Assembly (NCBI GenBank): GCA_963773655.1
Contig: CAVZBX010000005.1
Location: forward strand, 186,001 to 250,000
Reading direction: 5' to 3'
DNA length: 64,000 bases
Origin: DASSQJ01 sp963773655
Lineage (GTDB): Bacteria; Actinomycetota; Actinomycetes; Actinomycetales; Dermatophilaceae
Shown piece after piece: positions 1 to 9,410 of this stretch; the first letter of the stretch is position 1, and each line of letters begins with the position of its first letter. Position numbers and translations under genes: made by a program. The notes beneath the pieces were generated by a model. That model worked only from the letters and a program-made list of their open reading frames with translations. It did not search any database and was not told the DNA's origin.

Positions 1-1860
1 GGCGTTGGCGCGCAGGTCCTCGGGGCTGTGCGGGTCGATGCTGAGGCGGCGCACGGCCTCCTCCTCGCGGGACCGGGCCCGCCAGTTCGTGGCCCAGCCG
101 TAGAAGAACCGCTGGTCGCCGGTGAGCCCGTCGAGCACCGGGGCCTCCTCGCCGGCGAGCGAGATGCGGTAGGCGGCGTAGCCGATCGCGAGCCCCCCGA
201 GGTCGCCGATGTTCTCGCCGACCGTGAGCTTGCCGTTCACCGTGTGCCCCGGGGCGTCGCGCGTCTCCAGCGCGGAGAACTGCTCGGCGAGGGCCGCCGC
301 GAGCGTCTCGAAGCGGCCCCGGTCCTCCTCCGTCCACCACACCCGCAGCTGGCCGCGGCCGTCGAACTGCGAGCCCTGGTCGTCGAAGCCGTGCCCGATC
401 TCGTGCCCGATGACCGAGCCGATGCCGCCGTAGTTGACGGCGTCGTCGGCGTCGAGGTCGAAGAACGGCGGCTGGAGGATCGCCGCCGGGAAGACGATCT
501 CGTTCATGCCGGGGTTGTAGTAGGCGTTGACGGTCTGCGGGGTCATGAACCACTCGCCCCGGTCGATCGGCCCGCCGAGCTTGCCGAGGTCGCGGTCGAC
601 CTCGAAGGCGGTGGCCCGACGGACGTTGCCGACGAGGTCGCCGGGGTCCACCTCGAGCGTGGAGTAGTCGCGCCACTCGTCGGGGTAGCCGATCTTCGGC
701 GTGAACGCCTCCAGCTTGGCGTAGGCCTCCGCGCGGGTGGCGTCGCCCATCCAGGGGACCTCGGCGAAGCTGCGGCGGAAGGCCTCGACGAGGTGGTCGA
801 CGAGCTCGACCATCCGCTCCTTGGCGCGGGGCGGGAAGTGCCGCTCGACGTAGAGCTGGCCCACGGCCTCGCCGAGGGCCGCCTCGAGCAGCCCCACCCC
901 GCGCTTCCACCGCGCCCGCAGCTGCGGCACCCCGGAGAGCCGGCGGCCGTAGAAGTCGAAGTTCTCGTCGACGAACGGGCTCGACAGGTAGGGGGCGAAG
1001 TCGTGCACGAGGTGCCACGCGAGCCACGCCCGCCACGTCTCGACCGGCTCCTCGGCGAGGGCGGCGTCGACCGAGCGGATGTGGTCGGTCTGCCGGACGA
1101 CGACGGAGTGGAGCGCGTCGGCGGGCGCCTGCATCCCGTCGAGGTACCCGCTCCAGTCGATCCGGGGGCCGAGGGCGGCGAGGCCCTCGCGGTCGAGCAG
1201 CGTGTACGTCTTCACCGGGTCGCGGTTGGTGACCTTGTCCCAGTGCCCGGCGGCGATCCGCGTCTCGAGGGCCATGACGCGCTGGGCGTCGGCCTCGGCC
1301 CCCGGCCAGCCCGCGGCCGTGAGCATCCGCCCGACGTGCACGACGTAGGCCGCGCGCAGCTCCTCGTGCCGGTCCTCGCGGTAGTACGACTCGTCGGGCA
1401 GCCCGATGCCGGCCTGCTCGAGGTAGACGACGTAGCGGTCGGGGTCGCCGCTGTCGGTGTTGACGAACGGGGCGGCGAAGCCGGTGACGCCCTGCCGTGC
1501 GAGCGACCCGAGGAGGCGCGCGACGTCCCCGGCGTCGCGCACCTGCGCGATGCGCTCGAGGTCGGCGCGCAGCGGCTCGACGCCCAGGGCCTCGACCCGG
1601 TCCTCGTCCATGAAGCTGGCGTAGAGGTCGCCGACCTTGGCGCCGACGCTGCCGGGAGCGGGCGAGCCGGTGGCGACCTCGTCGACGATGGCCCGCACGT
1701 GCTCCTCGGCCTGTTCGCGCAGCACGTCGAAGGTGCCGTAGCGGCCGCGGTCGTCGGGGATCTCGGTGCTCGCGAGCCACCGGCCGTTGACGTGGGCGAA
1801 CAGGTCGTCCTGCGGGCGGACCGCGGGGTCGAGTGCACTGGTGTCGATGCCGGACCTCAT
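1..1860 (-). CDS. M13-family zinc metallopeptidase (neprilysin/PepO type), 3' end outside window
   Basis: Zinc endopeptidase of the neprilysin/PepO family, which cleaves oligopeptides. The 620 codons present run in one frame with no stop. The zinc site is HEIGH at residues 486-490 inside VIGHEIGHGFDD, and the third ligand is E549 in GENIGDLGG; the 59-residue spacing equals that of neprilysin. The M13 marker NAYYNP lies upstream of the zinc site. Family members are about 650 residues, so only a short C-terminal piece is missing. There is no signal peptide or membrane anchor, which fits the cytosolic actinobacterial forms. The ATG is chosen because GGAG lies 5-8 bases upstream. It is divergent from lepB across about 60 bases. 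Confidence 0.95.
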   Translation of the reverse strand, partial: MRSGIDTSALDPAVRPQDDLFAHVNGRWLASTEIPDDRGRYGTFDVLREQAEEHVRAIVDEVATGSPAPGSVGAKVGDLYASFMDEDRVEALGVEPLRADLERIAQVRDAGDVARLLGSLARQGVTGFAAPFVNTDSGDPDRYVVYLEQAGIGLPDESYYREDRHEELRAAYVVHVGRMLTAAGWPGAEADAQRVMALETRIAAGHWDKVTNRDPVKTYTLLDREGLAALGPRIDWSGYLDGMQAPADALHSVVVRQTDHIRSVDAALAEEPVETWRAWLAWHLVHDFAPYLSSPFVDENFDFYGRRLSGVPQLRARWKRGVGLLEAALGEAVGQLYVERHFPPRAKERMVELVDHLVEAFRRSFAEVPWMGDATRAEAYAKLEAFTPKIGYPDEWRDYSTLEVDPGDLVGNVRRATAFEVDRDLGKLGGPIDRGEWFMTPQTVNAYYNPGMNEIVFPAAILQPPFFDLDADDAVNYGGIGSVIGHEIGHGFDDQGSQFDGRGQLRVWWTEEDRGRFETLAAALAEQFSALETRDAPGHTVNGKLTVGENIGDLGGLAIGYAAYRISLAGEEAPVLDGLTGDQRFFYGWATNWRARSREEEAVRRLSIDPHSPEDLRANA

Positions 1861-1910
1861 CCGGGATGCTCCTTCGCGTCGGGACTGCGGCCCATTCGAC
1901 CACAGGGACA

Positions 1911-1916
1911 TAGGGT
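1911..1916 (+). promoter_or_regulatory. -10 box TAGGGT for leaderless lepB
   Basis: TAGGGT fits the actinobacterial TANNNT -10 consensus and ends 7 bases before the lepB GTG. That spacing places transcription start at or next to the start codon, so the message would have no ribosome binding site. No clear -35 box is visible. Inferred from sequence only. Confidence 0.55.
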
Positions 1917-1923
1917 GAGGTGC

Positions 1924-2631
1924 GTGACCTCCGCCGCCTCCGGGGCCGACACCGCTCCACGCCGTCGGCGGCGGCTCCCGTGGTTCACCGAGGTCCTCCT
2001 GGCGCTCGTCGCCGTCGCCCTCGTCCAGGCGTTCCTCGTCAAGCCCTTCGGCGTCCCCTCCCGCTCCATGGAGGAGACCCTCGGCGTCGGCGACCGCATC
2101 CTCGCCAACCGGCTCGACGACGACGTGGAGCGCCGCGACGTCGTCGTCTTCGGCCACGGCGAGACCTGGCAGCAGGCCCACCTGAGCCCCCCGGACAACC
2201 CCCTGGTGCGGGCGGTGCGGTGGTTCGGCGAGCTCACCGGCATCGGCCCGAGCAACACCGCCTACACCGTCAAGCGGGTCATCGGCCTGCCCGGCGAGAC
2301 CGTCGGCTGCTGCAGCGCCGACGGCAGGCTGACCGTGGACGGCGCACCGCTGGACGAGCCGTACGTCTTCGAGGACCTCCCCTTCACCCCGGGGACGATG
2401 GACTGCGAGTCGACCCCGCGGTCGACCCGCTGCTTCCCCGACATCCGGGTGCCGGAGGGCAACCTGCTCGTCCTCGGCGACCACCGCTCGCAGTCCGCGG
2501 ACTCGGTGTTCGGGTGCCGCGGCGCCCGGGACGGGCCGGAGTGCGCCCGGTTCGTGCCCGAGGAACGCGTCGTCGGGCCGGTGGTCCTGCGCTTCTGGCC
2601 CCTCGACGGCCTCGGCCCGCTGCCCCACTGA
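1924..2631 (+). CDS. lepB: signal peptidase I
   Basis: Membrane-anchored serine protease that removes signal peptides from exported proteins (235 aa). An Arg-rich N-terminus (residues 13-17) precedes one membrane segment at about 21-39. The catalytic serine is S48 in SRSMEETL and the general-base lysine is K117 in YTVKRVIGLPGE; the later conserved box LGDHRSQSADS is also present. A loop of about 30 residues sits between the two catalytic boxes, as in other actinobacterial enzymes. The GTG at 1924 is chosen because it follows a TANNNT box by 7 bases and gives a normal length. Longer upstream readings in this frame are antisense to the peptidase gene. Confidence 0.95.
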   Translation: MTSAASGADTAPRRRRRLPWFTEVLLALVAVALVQAFLVKPFGVPSRSMEETLGVGDRILANRLDDDVERRDVVVFGHGETWQQAHLSPPDNPLVRAVRWFGELTGIGPSNTAYTVKRVIGLPGETVGCCSADGRLTVDGAPLDEPYVFEDLPFTPGTMDCESTPRSTRCFPDIRVPEGNLLVLGDHRSQSADSVFGCRGARDGPECARFVPEERVVGPVVLRFWPLDGLGPLPH

Positions 2632-2737
2632 GGCTTCGCCCCGGCCGCCGGGCGGCCTGTTCCGCTCCCGGCGGACACCGTAAGCCGCGGGCGAACACCG
2701 CTTACCGGGGGCGGTCTCCGCGTGGTCTGCTGGCCCG

Positions 2738-3748
2738 GTGCGACTCCTCGTCCTCGGCGGCACCGTGTTCCTCGGCCACGCGGTGGCCCGCGACGCCCTG
2801 AGGCACGGGCACGAGGTGACGTGCGTGGCACGCGGGGTGTCGGGACGGGTGCCAGACGGTGCCAGGCTGGTGCAGGTCGACCGCGACGACCCCGGCGCCG
2901 GCCTCGGCGGGGTCGAGGACGCCACCTGGGACGGCGTCGTCGAGGTGGGCCGGGAGCCCGGCCCGGTGGGGCGGGCAGCGCGCCTGCTGGCCGCGCGCAC
3001 CCGCCACGCCGTGGTCGTCTCCACGGGCAACGTGTACGCCGACCACTCCGTCCCGGGCGCCGACGAGTCCACCCCGCTCCTCGACCCGGTCGAGGAGGCC
3101 GGCGACGACCCCGACGGCTACGGAGCCAAGAAGGTCGCCTGCGAGGGGCACGTGCGGGAGGCCTTCGGCGACGACCGGGTGCTCGTCGCCCGGGCGGGCC
3201 TCATCGGCGGTGCGGGCGACGCCTCCGGCCGCAGCGGCTACTGGCCGTGGCGCTTCGCCCACCCCGCCGTGCCGGACGAGGTGCTGGTCCCGGGCGCCCT
3301 CGACGACCCGGCCCAGCTCCTCGACGTCCGCGACCTCGCCGCCTGGCTCGTGCGCTGCGCCCTCCAGGGCACTGCCGGGATCGTCGACGCCGTCGGCCCC
3401 ACCGTCACGCTGGGCGGCCTCCTGGCCACGGCCGCGGAGGCCGCCGGCTCCACCGCCGCCACCGTGGCCGCGGACCCCGCCTGGCTGGCCGAGCAGGAGG
3501 TCGAGCCCTGGATGGGCCCGCGGTCGCTGCCGTTCTGGCTGCCCTTCCCCGAGTACGCGGGCTTCGCCGCCCGCACGGGAGAAGCGGCGCGGGGCCTGGG
3601 GTTGGCGAGCAGGCCGCTCGTCGAGACCTTCCGCGACGCGCTCGCCTGGGAGGAGCACGACCGCCCGGCCGACCAGCCGCGTGCGGCCGGGCTCACCGAC
3701 GACGACGAGCGCGAGCTGATCACCGCGTGGCGGTCACGGGGCTCCTGA
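2738..3748 (+). CDS. NAD(P)-dependent epimerase/dehydratase (extended SDR family)
   Basis: Rossmann-fold SDR-family protein of 336 aa. The nucleotide-binding loop is GGTVFLG at residues 7-13. A YxxxK-type pair is Y128/K132 (YGAKK), preceded by a STGNVYAD strand typical of the extended SDR group. The substrate is not recognisable; the C-terminal half resembles isoflavone-reductase/NDP-sugar-epimerase-like actinobacterial proteins of unknown role. The start is GTG, immediately followed by RLLVLGG, the usual N-terminus of the family. A hairpin terminator follows at once, so the gene is probably monocistronic. Confidence 0.85.
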   Translation: MRLLVLGGTVFLGHAVARDALRHGHEVTCVARGVSGRVPDGARLVQVDRDDPGAGLGGVEDATWDGVVEVGREPGPVGRAARLLAARTRHAVVVSTGNVYADHSVPGADESTPLLDPVEEAGDDPDGYGAKKVACEGHVREAFGDDRVLVARAGLIGGAGDASGRSGYWPWRFAHPAVPDEVLVPGALDDPAQLLDVRDLAAWLVRCALQGTAGIVDAVGPTVTLGGLLATAAEAAGSTAATVAADPAWLAEQEVEPWMGPRSLPFWLPFPEYAGFAARTGEAARGLGLASRPLVETFRDALAWEEHDRPADQPRAAGLTDDDERELITAWRSRGS

Positions 3749-3749
3749 C

Positions 3750-3774
3750 CCCACCGGGCCGTCGACCCGGTGGG
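3750..3774. terminator. bidirectional hairpin between convergent genes
   Basis: A 9-bp perfect stem (CCCACCGGG / CCCGGTGGG) with a 7-base loop lies between the SDR gene on the plus strand and the membrane-protein gene on the minus strand. There is no T-run, which is common for actinobacterial terminators. Confidence 0.6.
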
Positions 3775-3783
3775 TGCGGAGCC

Positions 3784-4380
3784 TCAGTGCGCCGGACGCG
3801 CCGTCGGCGGCAGGTGGTGCCAGTACCGGAGCGACTGGTGGGCCAGCCAACCGGCGACGAGGAACAGCGCCCCGACGACCAGCAGCGGAACGACGATCAC
3901 GCCGGACGAGGTCGTCAGCAGGGCACGGAGCCCGGGCCCGCCATCGGCCTGCCACTCCTCGAGGAACACGATCGACGTCGCCGCGAGCTGCACCACGCCG
4001 AGGACGACGAGCAGCAGCCCCGCGAGCGAGGCCTCGCGCAGGCCGAGGAAGGCGAGCGAGACCGCGAGCGCGAACACCCCGATGGCGGCCACCGGGCCGA
4101 GCGCGTCCCGGTCCACGAGGCCGACGGAGGAGTCGAGGAGCGTGAAGGCGGCCACGAGCCCGGTCACGACGACGAAGACCGTCGGCACGGCCGAGTACCT
4201 CGTGAGCGCCAGCAGGCAGAGCACCACGGTGGGGACGAGCCACGCCGCGGTGCTGCCGATCGCGGCCCACGTGTCGAGGTCCTCGAAGGCGTAGCCGGCG
4301 ACGAAGAGGCCGCCGACGACACCGACGAGGACCATGACGGTGAACGCGATGTACGTGAGGATCTTTGCGGTGCCTGTCAT
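3784..4380 (-). CDS. six-pass integral membrane protein, unknown function
   Basis: A 198-aa hydrophobic protein with about six predicted membrane spans (residues about 5-30, 38-60, 66-85, 93-114, 116-138 and 162-187). It has no signal peptide, enzyme motif or recognisable family. The ATG at 4380 is preferred over the ATG nine bases upstream, because GAGAGGG lies about 8 bases before it and overlaps the earlier ATG. It is transcribed toward the SDR gene and separated from smc by about 140 bases. Confidence 0.75.
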   Translation of the reverse strand: MTGTAKILTYIAFTVMVLVGVVGGLFVAGYAFEDLDTWAAIGSTAAWLVPTVVLCLLALTRYSAVPTVFVVVTGLVAAFTLLDSSVGLVDRDALGPVAAIGVFALAVSLAFLGLREASLAGLLLVVLGVVQLAATSIVFLEEWQADGGPGLRALLTTSSGVIVVPLLVVGALFLVAGWLAHQSLRYWHHLPPTARPAH

Positions 4381-4518
4381 GGCACTCATCCCTCTCACCG
4401 GGACCGGGGCGACACGGTGACGGGCGGGTGTCCGACGGAGCGGTCGCCCTCGGTTCCAGTGTCCCGCCGCAGCCACCGGCCCGTCGCCGTGGGCTGCGTC
4501 ACCTCGGCCTGGACGCGC

Positions 4519-7500
4519 TCAGGCGGTGGCGGCGACGTCCCGCAGGCGCTGGCTGACGACGGTGGTGACGCCGTCGCCGCGCATGGACACGCCGTAGAGG
4601 GCGTCGGCGACCTCCATGGTCCGCTTCTGGTGGGTGATGACGATGAGCTGGCTGGAGTCGCGCAGCTCCTCGAAGAGGGTGATCAGCCGGCCGAGGTTGG
4701 TGTCGTCGAGAGCCGCCTCGACCTCGTCCATGATGTAGAACGGGCTCGGTCGCGCCTTGAAGATGGCGACGAGCAGCGCGACCGCGACGAGCGAGCGCTC
4801 CCCGCCGGAGAGCAGCGAGAGCCGCTTGACCTTCTTGCCGGGCGGACGCGCCTCCACCTCGATGCCGGTCGTCAGCATGTCGTCGGGGTCGGTGAGCACG
4901 AGCCGGCCCTCGCCCCCGGGGAAGAGGCGGTCGAAGACCCGCTCGAACTGCTCCCGGGTGTCGTGGAAGGCCTCGCGGAAGACCTCCTCGACGCGCTCGT
5001 CGACCTCCTTGACGATGTCGAGCAGGTCGCGCTTGGAGCGCTTGAGGTCCTCGAGCTGGGTGGTGAGGAAGGTGTGCCGCTCCTCGAGCGCGGCGTACTC
5101 CTCGAGCGCGAGCGGGTTCACCCTGCCCAGTGAGGACAGGGCCCGCTCGGCGCGGCGCAGCCGCTTCTCCTGCTCCTCCCGGACGTAGGGCAGGGGCTCG
5201 GGCACGTCGCCGGGGTCGTCGTCGGGGCCGGGCACGTGCGGAACCGGCTGGTGCGGGCCGAACTCCTCCACGAGCACCTCGGGGTCGACGCCGAGCTCCT
5301 CGACGGCCCTGGCCTGGAGCTGCTCGATGCGGGCCAGCTGGCGGGCCCGGGCCATCTCGTCGCGGTGGGCGGCGTCGGTGAGGTCGCGCAGCTCGTCCTG
5401 CACCGTGGTGAGCTCCTCGCGCAGGGTCGCGGCGCTCCTCTCCCGCTCGGCCCGGCGGGCCTCGGCGGCGTCCCTGACCACCGTGGCGCGGGCCAGCGCG
5501 GCCGCGACCCGGTCGCGGGCGTACCCGGCGGCGGCCTGGACGGCCGCGGCCACCCCGGCCTCGCGCCGACGGCGCTCCCGACGCTCGCGCAGGCGTTCAC
5601 GGGCGGCGATCTCGTTGCGGGCCGCGCCCTCGAGGGAGTCGGCGCGTCCCTTGAGGGCCCGGGCCCGCTCCTCACGGGTGCGCAGGGCCAGGCGCACCTC
5701 GGTCTCGGCGGTGCGGGCACGGCTCGCGGCGAGCTCGAGCCGGTCGCGGTCCTCGGTGGAGGGGTCCTGCGCGTCCTCCGGCTCGGCCTCGGCGGCCTCG
5801 AGCCGCGCCACCAGGGCCGCGAGCTCGGCGCGGTCGGCCTCGAGGGTGGCCAGGGCGTCCTCGATGGCGCGGTCGGCACGGTCGGCCTCCGCCGAGGCGG
5901 TGCGCACGCCGGCGCCCAGGGTGCCGAGCCGCTCCGCGACCGCCGCCATCCGGGCATCGGACTCGTGGAGGGCCTCGAGGGCGGCGTCGACCTCGGCGGT
6001 GACCTCGCGGGCCCGCTCGCGCGCGGCAGCGAGGGCGAAGCGCGAGCGCTCCAGCCGCGCGCCGGCGTCGCCGAGGACGCCCCGGGTCTCCTCGAGTGCC
6101 GCCTGCACCTCGAGCAGGCTCTCGCCGGCGTTGCCGCCCCCTCGGGCCCACCCGGGGCCGAAGACGTCACCCTCCTCGGTGACGGCCGTGACGCCCGGGT
6201 GGCGCGACACGAGCGCCACCGCGTGCTCGGCGGTGGGGACCAGCGCGACCCGCTCGAGCAGCTGCTCGACGGCCGGACGCACCTCGGTGGGCGCGTCGAC
6301 GACGTCACGGGCCCACACCCCCGCCCCACCGAGGTCGGGCCAGCCGGAGGGGTCGGCGGGGCGTGCGGTGGAGCCGACGAGCAGCCCCGCCCGGCCACCG
6401 TCCCGCTGGCGCAGGGCGGCCAGGGCGGTGGCGGCCTGCTCGGCGGAGCCGACGGCGAGGGCCTCCGAGGCCCAGCCCAGGGCCGCGGCGACGGCGTGCT
6501 CGTACCCGCCGGAGACGTGGAGCAGCGAGGCCACGGTGCCGATCACCCCGTGCTCGTCGTCGGCCGCGGCGAGCAGCGTGGCGGCACCGTCCCGGCGGCG
6601 CAGGCTCAGCTCCAGGGCCTCGAGGCGCGCCTGGGCGGAGGCGCGGTCGCGCTCGGCCTCGCGCTCGGCCGCCGCGTGGCGCTCGACCTCGGCCTCGACC
6701 ACGGCGAGCCGGGCGGTGGCGGCCTCGTACGCGGTGTCGAGCCCCTCCTCCCCCTCCTCGGTGGCCGCGATGCCGCTCTCGAGCCGGGCGAACTCGGCCT
6801 CCGACTCGGCAGCCCGCTCCCGGGCGGCAGCGGCCAGCCCCCGGAGCCGGCCGACCTCGGCCTCCCCGGCCTCGACCCGGCTGCGGCGCGCGCCCACCTG
6901 GCCGGAGAGGCGGGCCAGGCCCTCGCGGCGGTCCGCGGCGGCCCGGGCCAGCCGGGCGAGGCGCGCCTGCTCCTCGCTGTACGCGGCCTCGGCCTCCTCC
7001 CGGGCGGCGACGACGGCGGCGAGGCGCTCCCCGGTGGCGGCCACCTCCTCGAGGAGCGCGGCCTCCTCCTCGCGGGCCTGGGCGGCCTGGGCCCGCAGCT
7101 CCTCCGGGTCACGGCCGCTCGTCGTCTCGTGCTCGTCGTCCTGCGAGAGCAGGCGCACCCGCTCGGCGGCGACCGAACCGGTGGACCCGAGCCGGTCACG
7201 CAGGCTCTGCAGCCGCACGACGCCCTCGTGGGCCCGGCCCAGCTCGGGAGCGGCCTCGGCGGCGGCCCGCTCCACCTCGCCGAGGCGGGACCGCACATCG
7301 GCGAGGGCGTCCTCGACGGCGGCCCGGCGCTCGAGCAGCGCGGCCTCGTCGGCCACCTCCTGCTCGAGCACCGCCGTGAGCTGCACGAGGTCGTCGGCGA
7401 GCAACCGCAGGCGGGCGTCGCGGGCGTCGGCCTGGACGACGGCGGCCCGGCGCGCGGTCTCGGCCTGGCGGCCGAGCGGCCCGAGCTGGCGGCGGATCTC

Positions 7501-8088
7501 GCCGGTGAGGTCGTGGACCCGGGTGAGGTTCGCCTCCATCGTCTCGAGCTTGCGCAGGGCGCGCTCCTTGCGGCGGCGGTGCTTGAGGACGCCCGCCGCC
7601 TCCTCGATGAAGCCGCGGCGGTCCTCGGGGGTGGCGCGCAGCACCGTGTCGAGCTGGCCCTGGCCGACGATGACGTGCATCTCGCGGCCCAGGCCCGAGT
7701 CGGAGAGCAGCTCCTGGACGTCCAGCAGGCGGCACGACGTGCCGTTGATGGCGTACTCCGAGCCCCCGCCCCGGAACATCGTCCGGGTGATGGTGACCTC
7801 GGTGTAGTCGATGGGCAGCGCGCCGTCGGTGTTGTCGATGGTGAGGCTGACCTCGGCGCGGCCGAGCGGTGGGCGGCCCGCGGTGCCGGCGAAGATGACG
7901 TCCTCCATCTTCCCGCCGCGCAGGCTCTTGGCGCCCTGCTCGCCCATGACCCAGGCGAGGGCGTCGACGACGTTGGACTTGCCCGACCCGTTCGGCCCGA
8001 CGACGCAGGTGATCCCCGGCTCCAGCCGCAGCGTCGTCGCCGAGGCGAAGGACTTGAAGCCCTTCAGGGTCAGCGTCTTCAGGTACAT
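4519..8088 (-). CDS. smc: chromosome segregation ATPase SMC
   Basis: Condensin-like ATPase that organises and segregates the chromosome together with ScpA/ScpB (1189 aa, full family length). The Walker A motif GPNGSGKS is at residues 31-38. A long Ala/Glu/Arg-rich coiled coil is broken in the middle by the hinge (around HVSGGYEHAVAAAL and the following 150 residues). The C-terminal head carries the ABC signature LSGGERSLVAVALL and Walker B FYIMDEVEAALDD. It starts MYLKTLTLKGFKSFA, the standard N-terminus. In many actinobacteria smc sits next to acylphosphatase and mutM; here those lie about 14 kb away, separated by the ATPase/dehydrogenase block. Confidence 0.98.
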   Translation of the reverse strand: MYLKTLTLKGFKSFASATTLRLEPGITCVVGPNGSGKSNVVDALAWVMGEQGAKSLRGGKMEDVIFAGTAGRPPLGRAEVSLTIDNTDGALPIDYTEVTITRTMFRGGGSEYAINGTSCRLLDVQELLSDSGLGREMHVIVGQGQLDTVLRATPEDRRGFIEEAAGVLKHRRRKERALRKLETMEANLTRVHDLTGEIRRQLGPLGRQAETARRAAVVQADARDARLRLLADDLVQLTAVLEQEVADEAALLERRAAVEDALADVRSRLGEVERAAAEAAPELGRAHEGVVRLQSLRDRLGSTGSVAAERVRLLSQDDEHETTSGRDPEELRAQAAQAREEEAALLEEVAATGERLAAVVAAREEAEAAYSEEQARLARLARAAADRREGLARLSGQVGARRSRVEAGEAEVGRLRGLAAAARERAAESEAEFARLESGIAATEEGEEGLDTAYEAATARLAVVEAEVERHAAAEREAERDRASAQARLEALELSLRRRDGAATLLAAADDEHGVIGTVASLLHVSGGYEHAVAAALGWASEALAVGSAEQAATALAALRQRDGGRAGLLVGSTARPADPSGWPDLGGAGVWARDVVDAPTEVRPAVEQLLERVALVPTAEHAVALVSRHPGVTAVTEEGDVFGPGWARGGGNAGESLLEVQAALEETRGVLGDAGARLERSRFALAAARERAREVTAEVDAALEALHESDARMAAVAERLGTLGAGVRTASAEADRADRAIEDALATLEADRAELAALVARLEAAEAEPEDAQDPSTEDRDRLELAASRARTAETEVRLALRTREERARALKGRADSLEGAARNEIAARERLRERRERRRREAGVAAAVQAAAGYARDRVAAALARATVVRDAAEARRAERERSAATLREELTTVQDELRDLTDAAHRDEMARARQLARIEQLQARAVEELGVDPEVLVEEFGPHQPVPHVPGPDDDPGDVPEPLPYVREEQEKRLRRAERALSSLGRVNPLALEEYAALEERHTFLTTQLEDLKRSKRDLLDIVKEVDERVEEVFREAFHDTREQFERVFDRLFPGGEGRLVLTDPDDMLTTGIEVEARPPGKKVKRLSLLSGGERSLVAVALLVAIFKARPSPFYIMDEVEAALDDTNLGRLITLFEELRDSSQLIVITHQKRTMEVADALYGVSMRGDGVTTVVSQRLRDVAATA

Positions 8089-8148
8089 GCTGCGGGTCGT
8101 CGTCTCTCGTCGGTGGTCGGGCCGGTGGCCGGGCCCGGGTCGCGGGCG

Positions 8149-8154
8149 ATGCTA
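8149..8154 (-). promoter_or_regulatory. candidate -10 box TAGCAT for smc
   Basis: TAGCAT on the minus strand, about 60 bases before the smc ATG, fits TANNNT. This promoter would give a short 5' leader. Nothing else recognisable is seen in the 203 bases between smc and the stress-protein gene. Confidence 0.4.
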
Positions 8155-8291
8155 CCCGCGCCCGGGCGGCGGGCCGGGACCTCGCGGGGTCGCGGTGGTG
8201 CCTGTGACCTCAGTGACTGATGTGGCTGGCTCTCATCGCGAACGTGGGTGAGGATCGTCGTCCAGCCGCCGGTCTTGACCCCCATCCGCCC

Positions 8292-8750
8292 TCAGGGTGC
8301 GGCGGGCCCCACCCTCGGCGCGGGCGGGACGACGAGCACGGGCTGTTCGGAGAACTCCAGGACGTGCCGGGTCACGGTGCCGACGTAGGGCTCCCCGTAC
8401 GTCGCTCGCGACGACTTGCCGACGACGACGAGGTCGGCGGACCACCGGCGTGCCTCGTCGAGCAGGACCCGGCCCACCTCGCCGTGCAGGAGTGCCGTCT
8501 CGGCCTCGACGCCTGCCCGCCGGGCGAGGCGCTGCACCCGCGCGAGGACCGCGGCGTCCGAGCGACCCCTGCGGGTGCCCACGCCCGGACTGGCGCTCGC
8601 GGTCCGCAGCGCCTCGTCGAGGGCGCCGTCGGCGCTGACGTGCACCACCCGGAGCACCTGGTCCCGGTGGGCGGCCAGGTCCACCGCGAGCCGTGCGGCG
8701 GCGAGCGAGTCCGCGGAGTCGTCCACGGCCAGCAGGACTCGGTGGATCAC
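8292..8750 (-). CDS. universal stress protein (UspA family)
   Basis: Single-domain USP of 152 aa. The N-terminal strand VLLAVDDSADS and the C-terminal ATP-binding loop of the G-2x-G-9x-G(S/T) type (around VVVGKSSRATYG to the TVTRHV stretch) place it among ATP-binding USPs. Its ATG overlaps the stop of the ATPase D-subunit gene (ATGA), so it is the last cistron of the V-ATPase operon. Co-transcription with an ion-pumping ATPase suggests a role in energy-stress or dormancy physiology; this is inference from position only. Confidence 0.92.
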   Translation of the reverse strand: MIHRVLLAVDDSADSLAAARLAVDLAAHRDQVLRVVHVSADGALDEALRTASASPGVGTRRGRSDAAVLARVQRLARRAGVEAETALLHGEVGRVLLDEARRWSADLVVVGKSSRATYGEPYVGTVTRHVLEFSEQPVLVVPPAPRVGPAAP

Positions 8751-9406
8751 GTCGATCCCCTCCCTTTGGTGGACCCGGCCCCGCTCGGCCGGGTCGGGTG
8801 CGGGCTGCCGGCGGTCGCCCGGCGCAGTCGGACGCCGTCCTCGTGCTCGGCCTGCTCGAGGGCGAGCTCGAGGCGGGCGAGCTCAGCCTCCAGCCACGGG
8901 AGCCACCGCCGGTCCAGGGCGTGGAGACGCCGGCGGGTGACGTCGATCTCCGCCTCGATCCGCCGCACCGCCTCGTCCGCGGCCGCGGCCCGTGCCCCCG
9001 CGAGCAGGGCCGTGCGGGTGGCCTCGAGCGCCGGAGCCACCGCGGCGTTGTCGACGACGGCACCCGGTTCCGGGGTCGTGGTGACCGAGACGGCGGAGGG
9101 GTAGACCACCCCCATCGACGTCGCCCAGCTCAGCTCCACGACCGCGGGGTGGCGGGCCGCGGCGTGCCGGAAGGCGTCCTGTCCGCTGACCAGGGCGACG
9201 CGGGTCGTCCAGAGTCGGACCCGGGCGCACGCCCGCCGCCACTCCTCGTGGCTGCGGGCCGCCCGGATCCGCTGACGCTGCACCTCGGGCTGCAGGATGC
9301 GCAGCTTGCGGTCCAGCTGGTCCCGACCCCGGCGGGCCGTGGCCAGCCGCCGGCGCAGCCAGATCCGACCGGCTCGTCCGGGGGGCACGCGGGCGCTGAT
9401 CGGCAC
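8747..9406 (-). CDS. atpD: V/A-type ATP synthase subunit D (central stalk)
   Basis: Central-stalk coiled-coil subunit that couples the A3B3 head to the membrane rotor (219 aa). Long helices run through residues about 25-65 and 145-195, rich in Arg/Glu/Leu, with an N-terminal PPGRAGRIWLRRRL like the conserved start of D subunits. It follows the B-subunit gene after 4 bases and overlaps uspA by 4 bases. The C-terminus (about 25 residues) is Pro/Ser/Gly-rich and poorly conserved. The assignment rests on gene order and helical pattern more than on single residues. Confidence 0.88.
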   Translation of the reverse strand: MPISARVPPGRAGRIWLRRRLATARRGRDQLDRKLRILQPEVQRQRIRAARSHEEWRRACARVRLWTTRVALVSGQDAFRHAAARHPAVVELSWATSMGVVYPSAVSVTTTPEPGAVVDNAAVAPALEATRTALLAGARAAAADEAVRRIEAEIDVTRRRLHALDRRWLPWLEAELARLELALEQAEHEDGVRLRRATAGSPHPTRPSGAGSTKGRGST

Positions 9407-9410
9407 GGGA

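Noticed and set aside
28..1920. Long plus-strand open frame leading into lepB (867 codons in total)
   Set aside because: It is antisense to the M13 peptidase gene, which has intact motifs; only the part from 1924 matches signal peptidase.
5236..8220. Plus-strand open frames of up to 994 codons opposite smc
   Set aside because: High GC removes stop codons on both strands; composition is Gly/Leu/Ala low complexity and smc motifs on the other strand are perfect.
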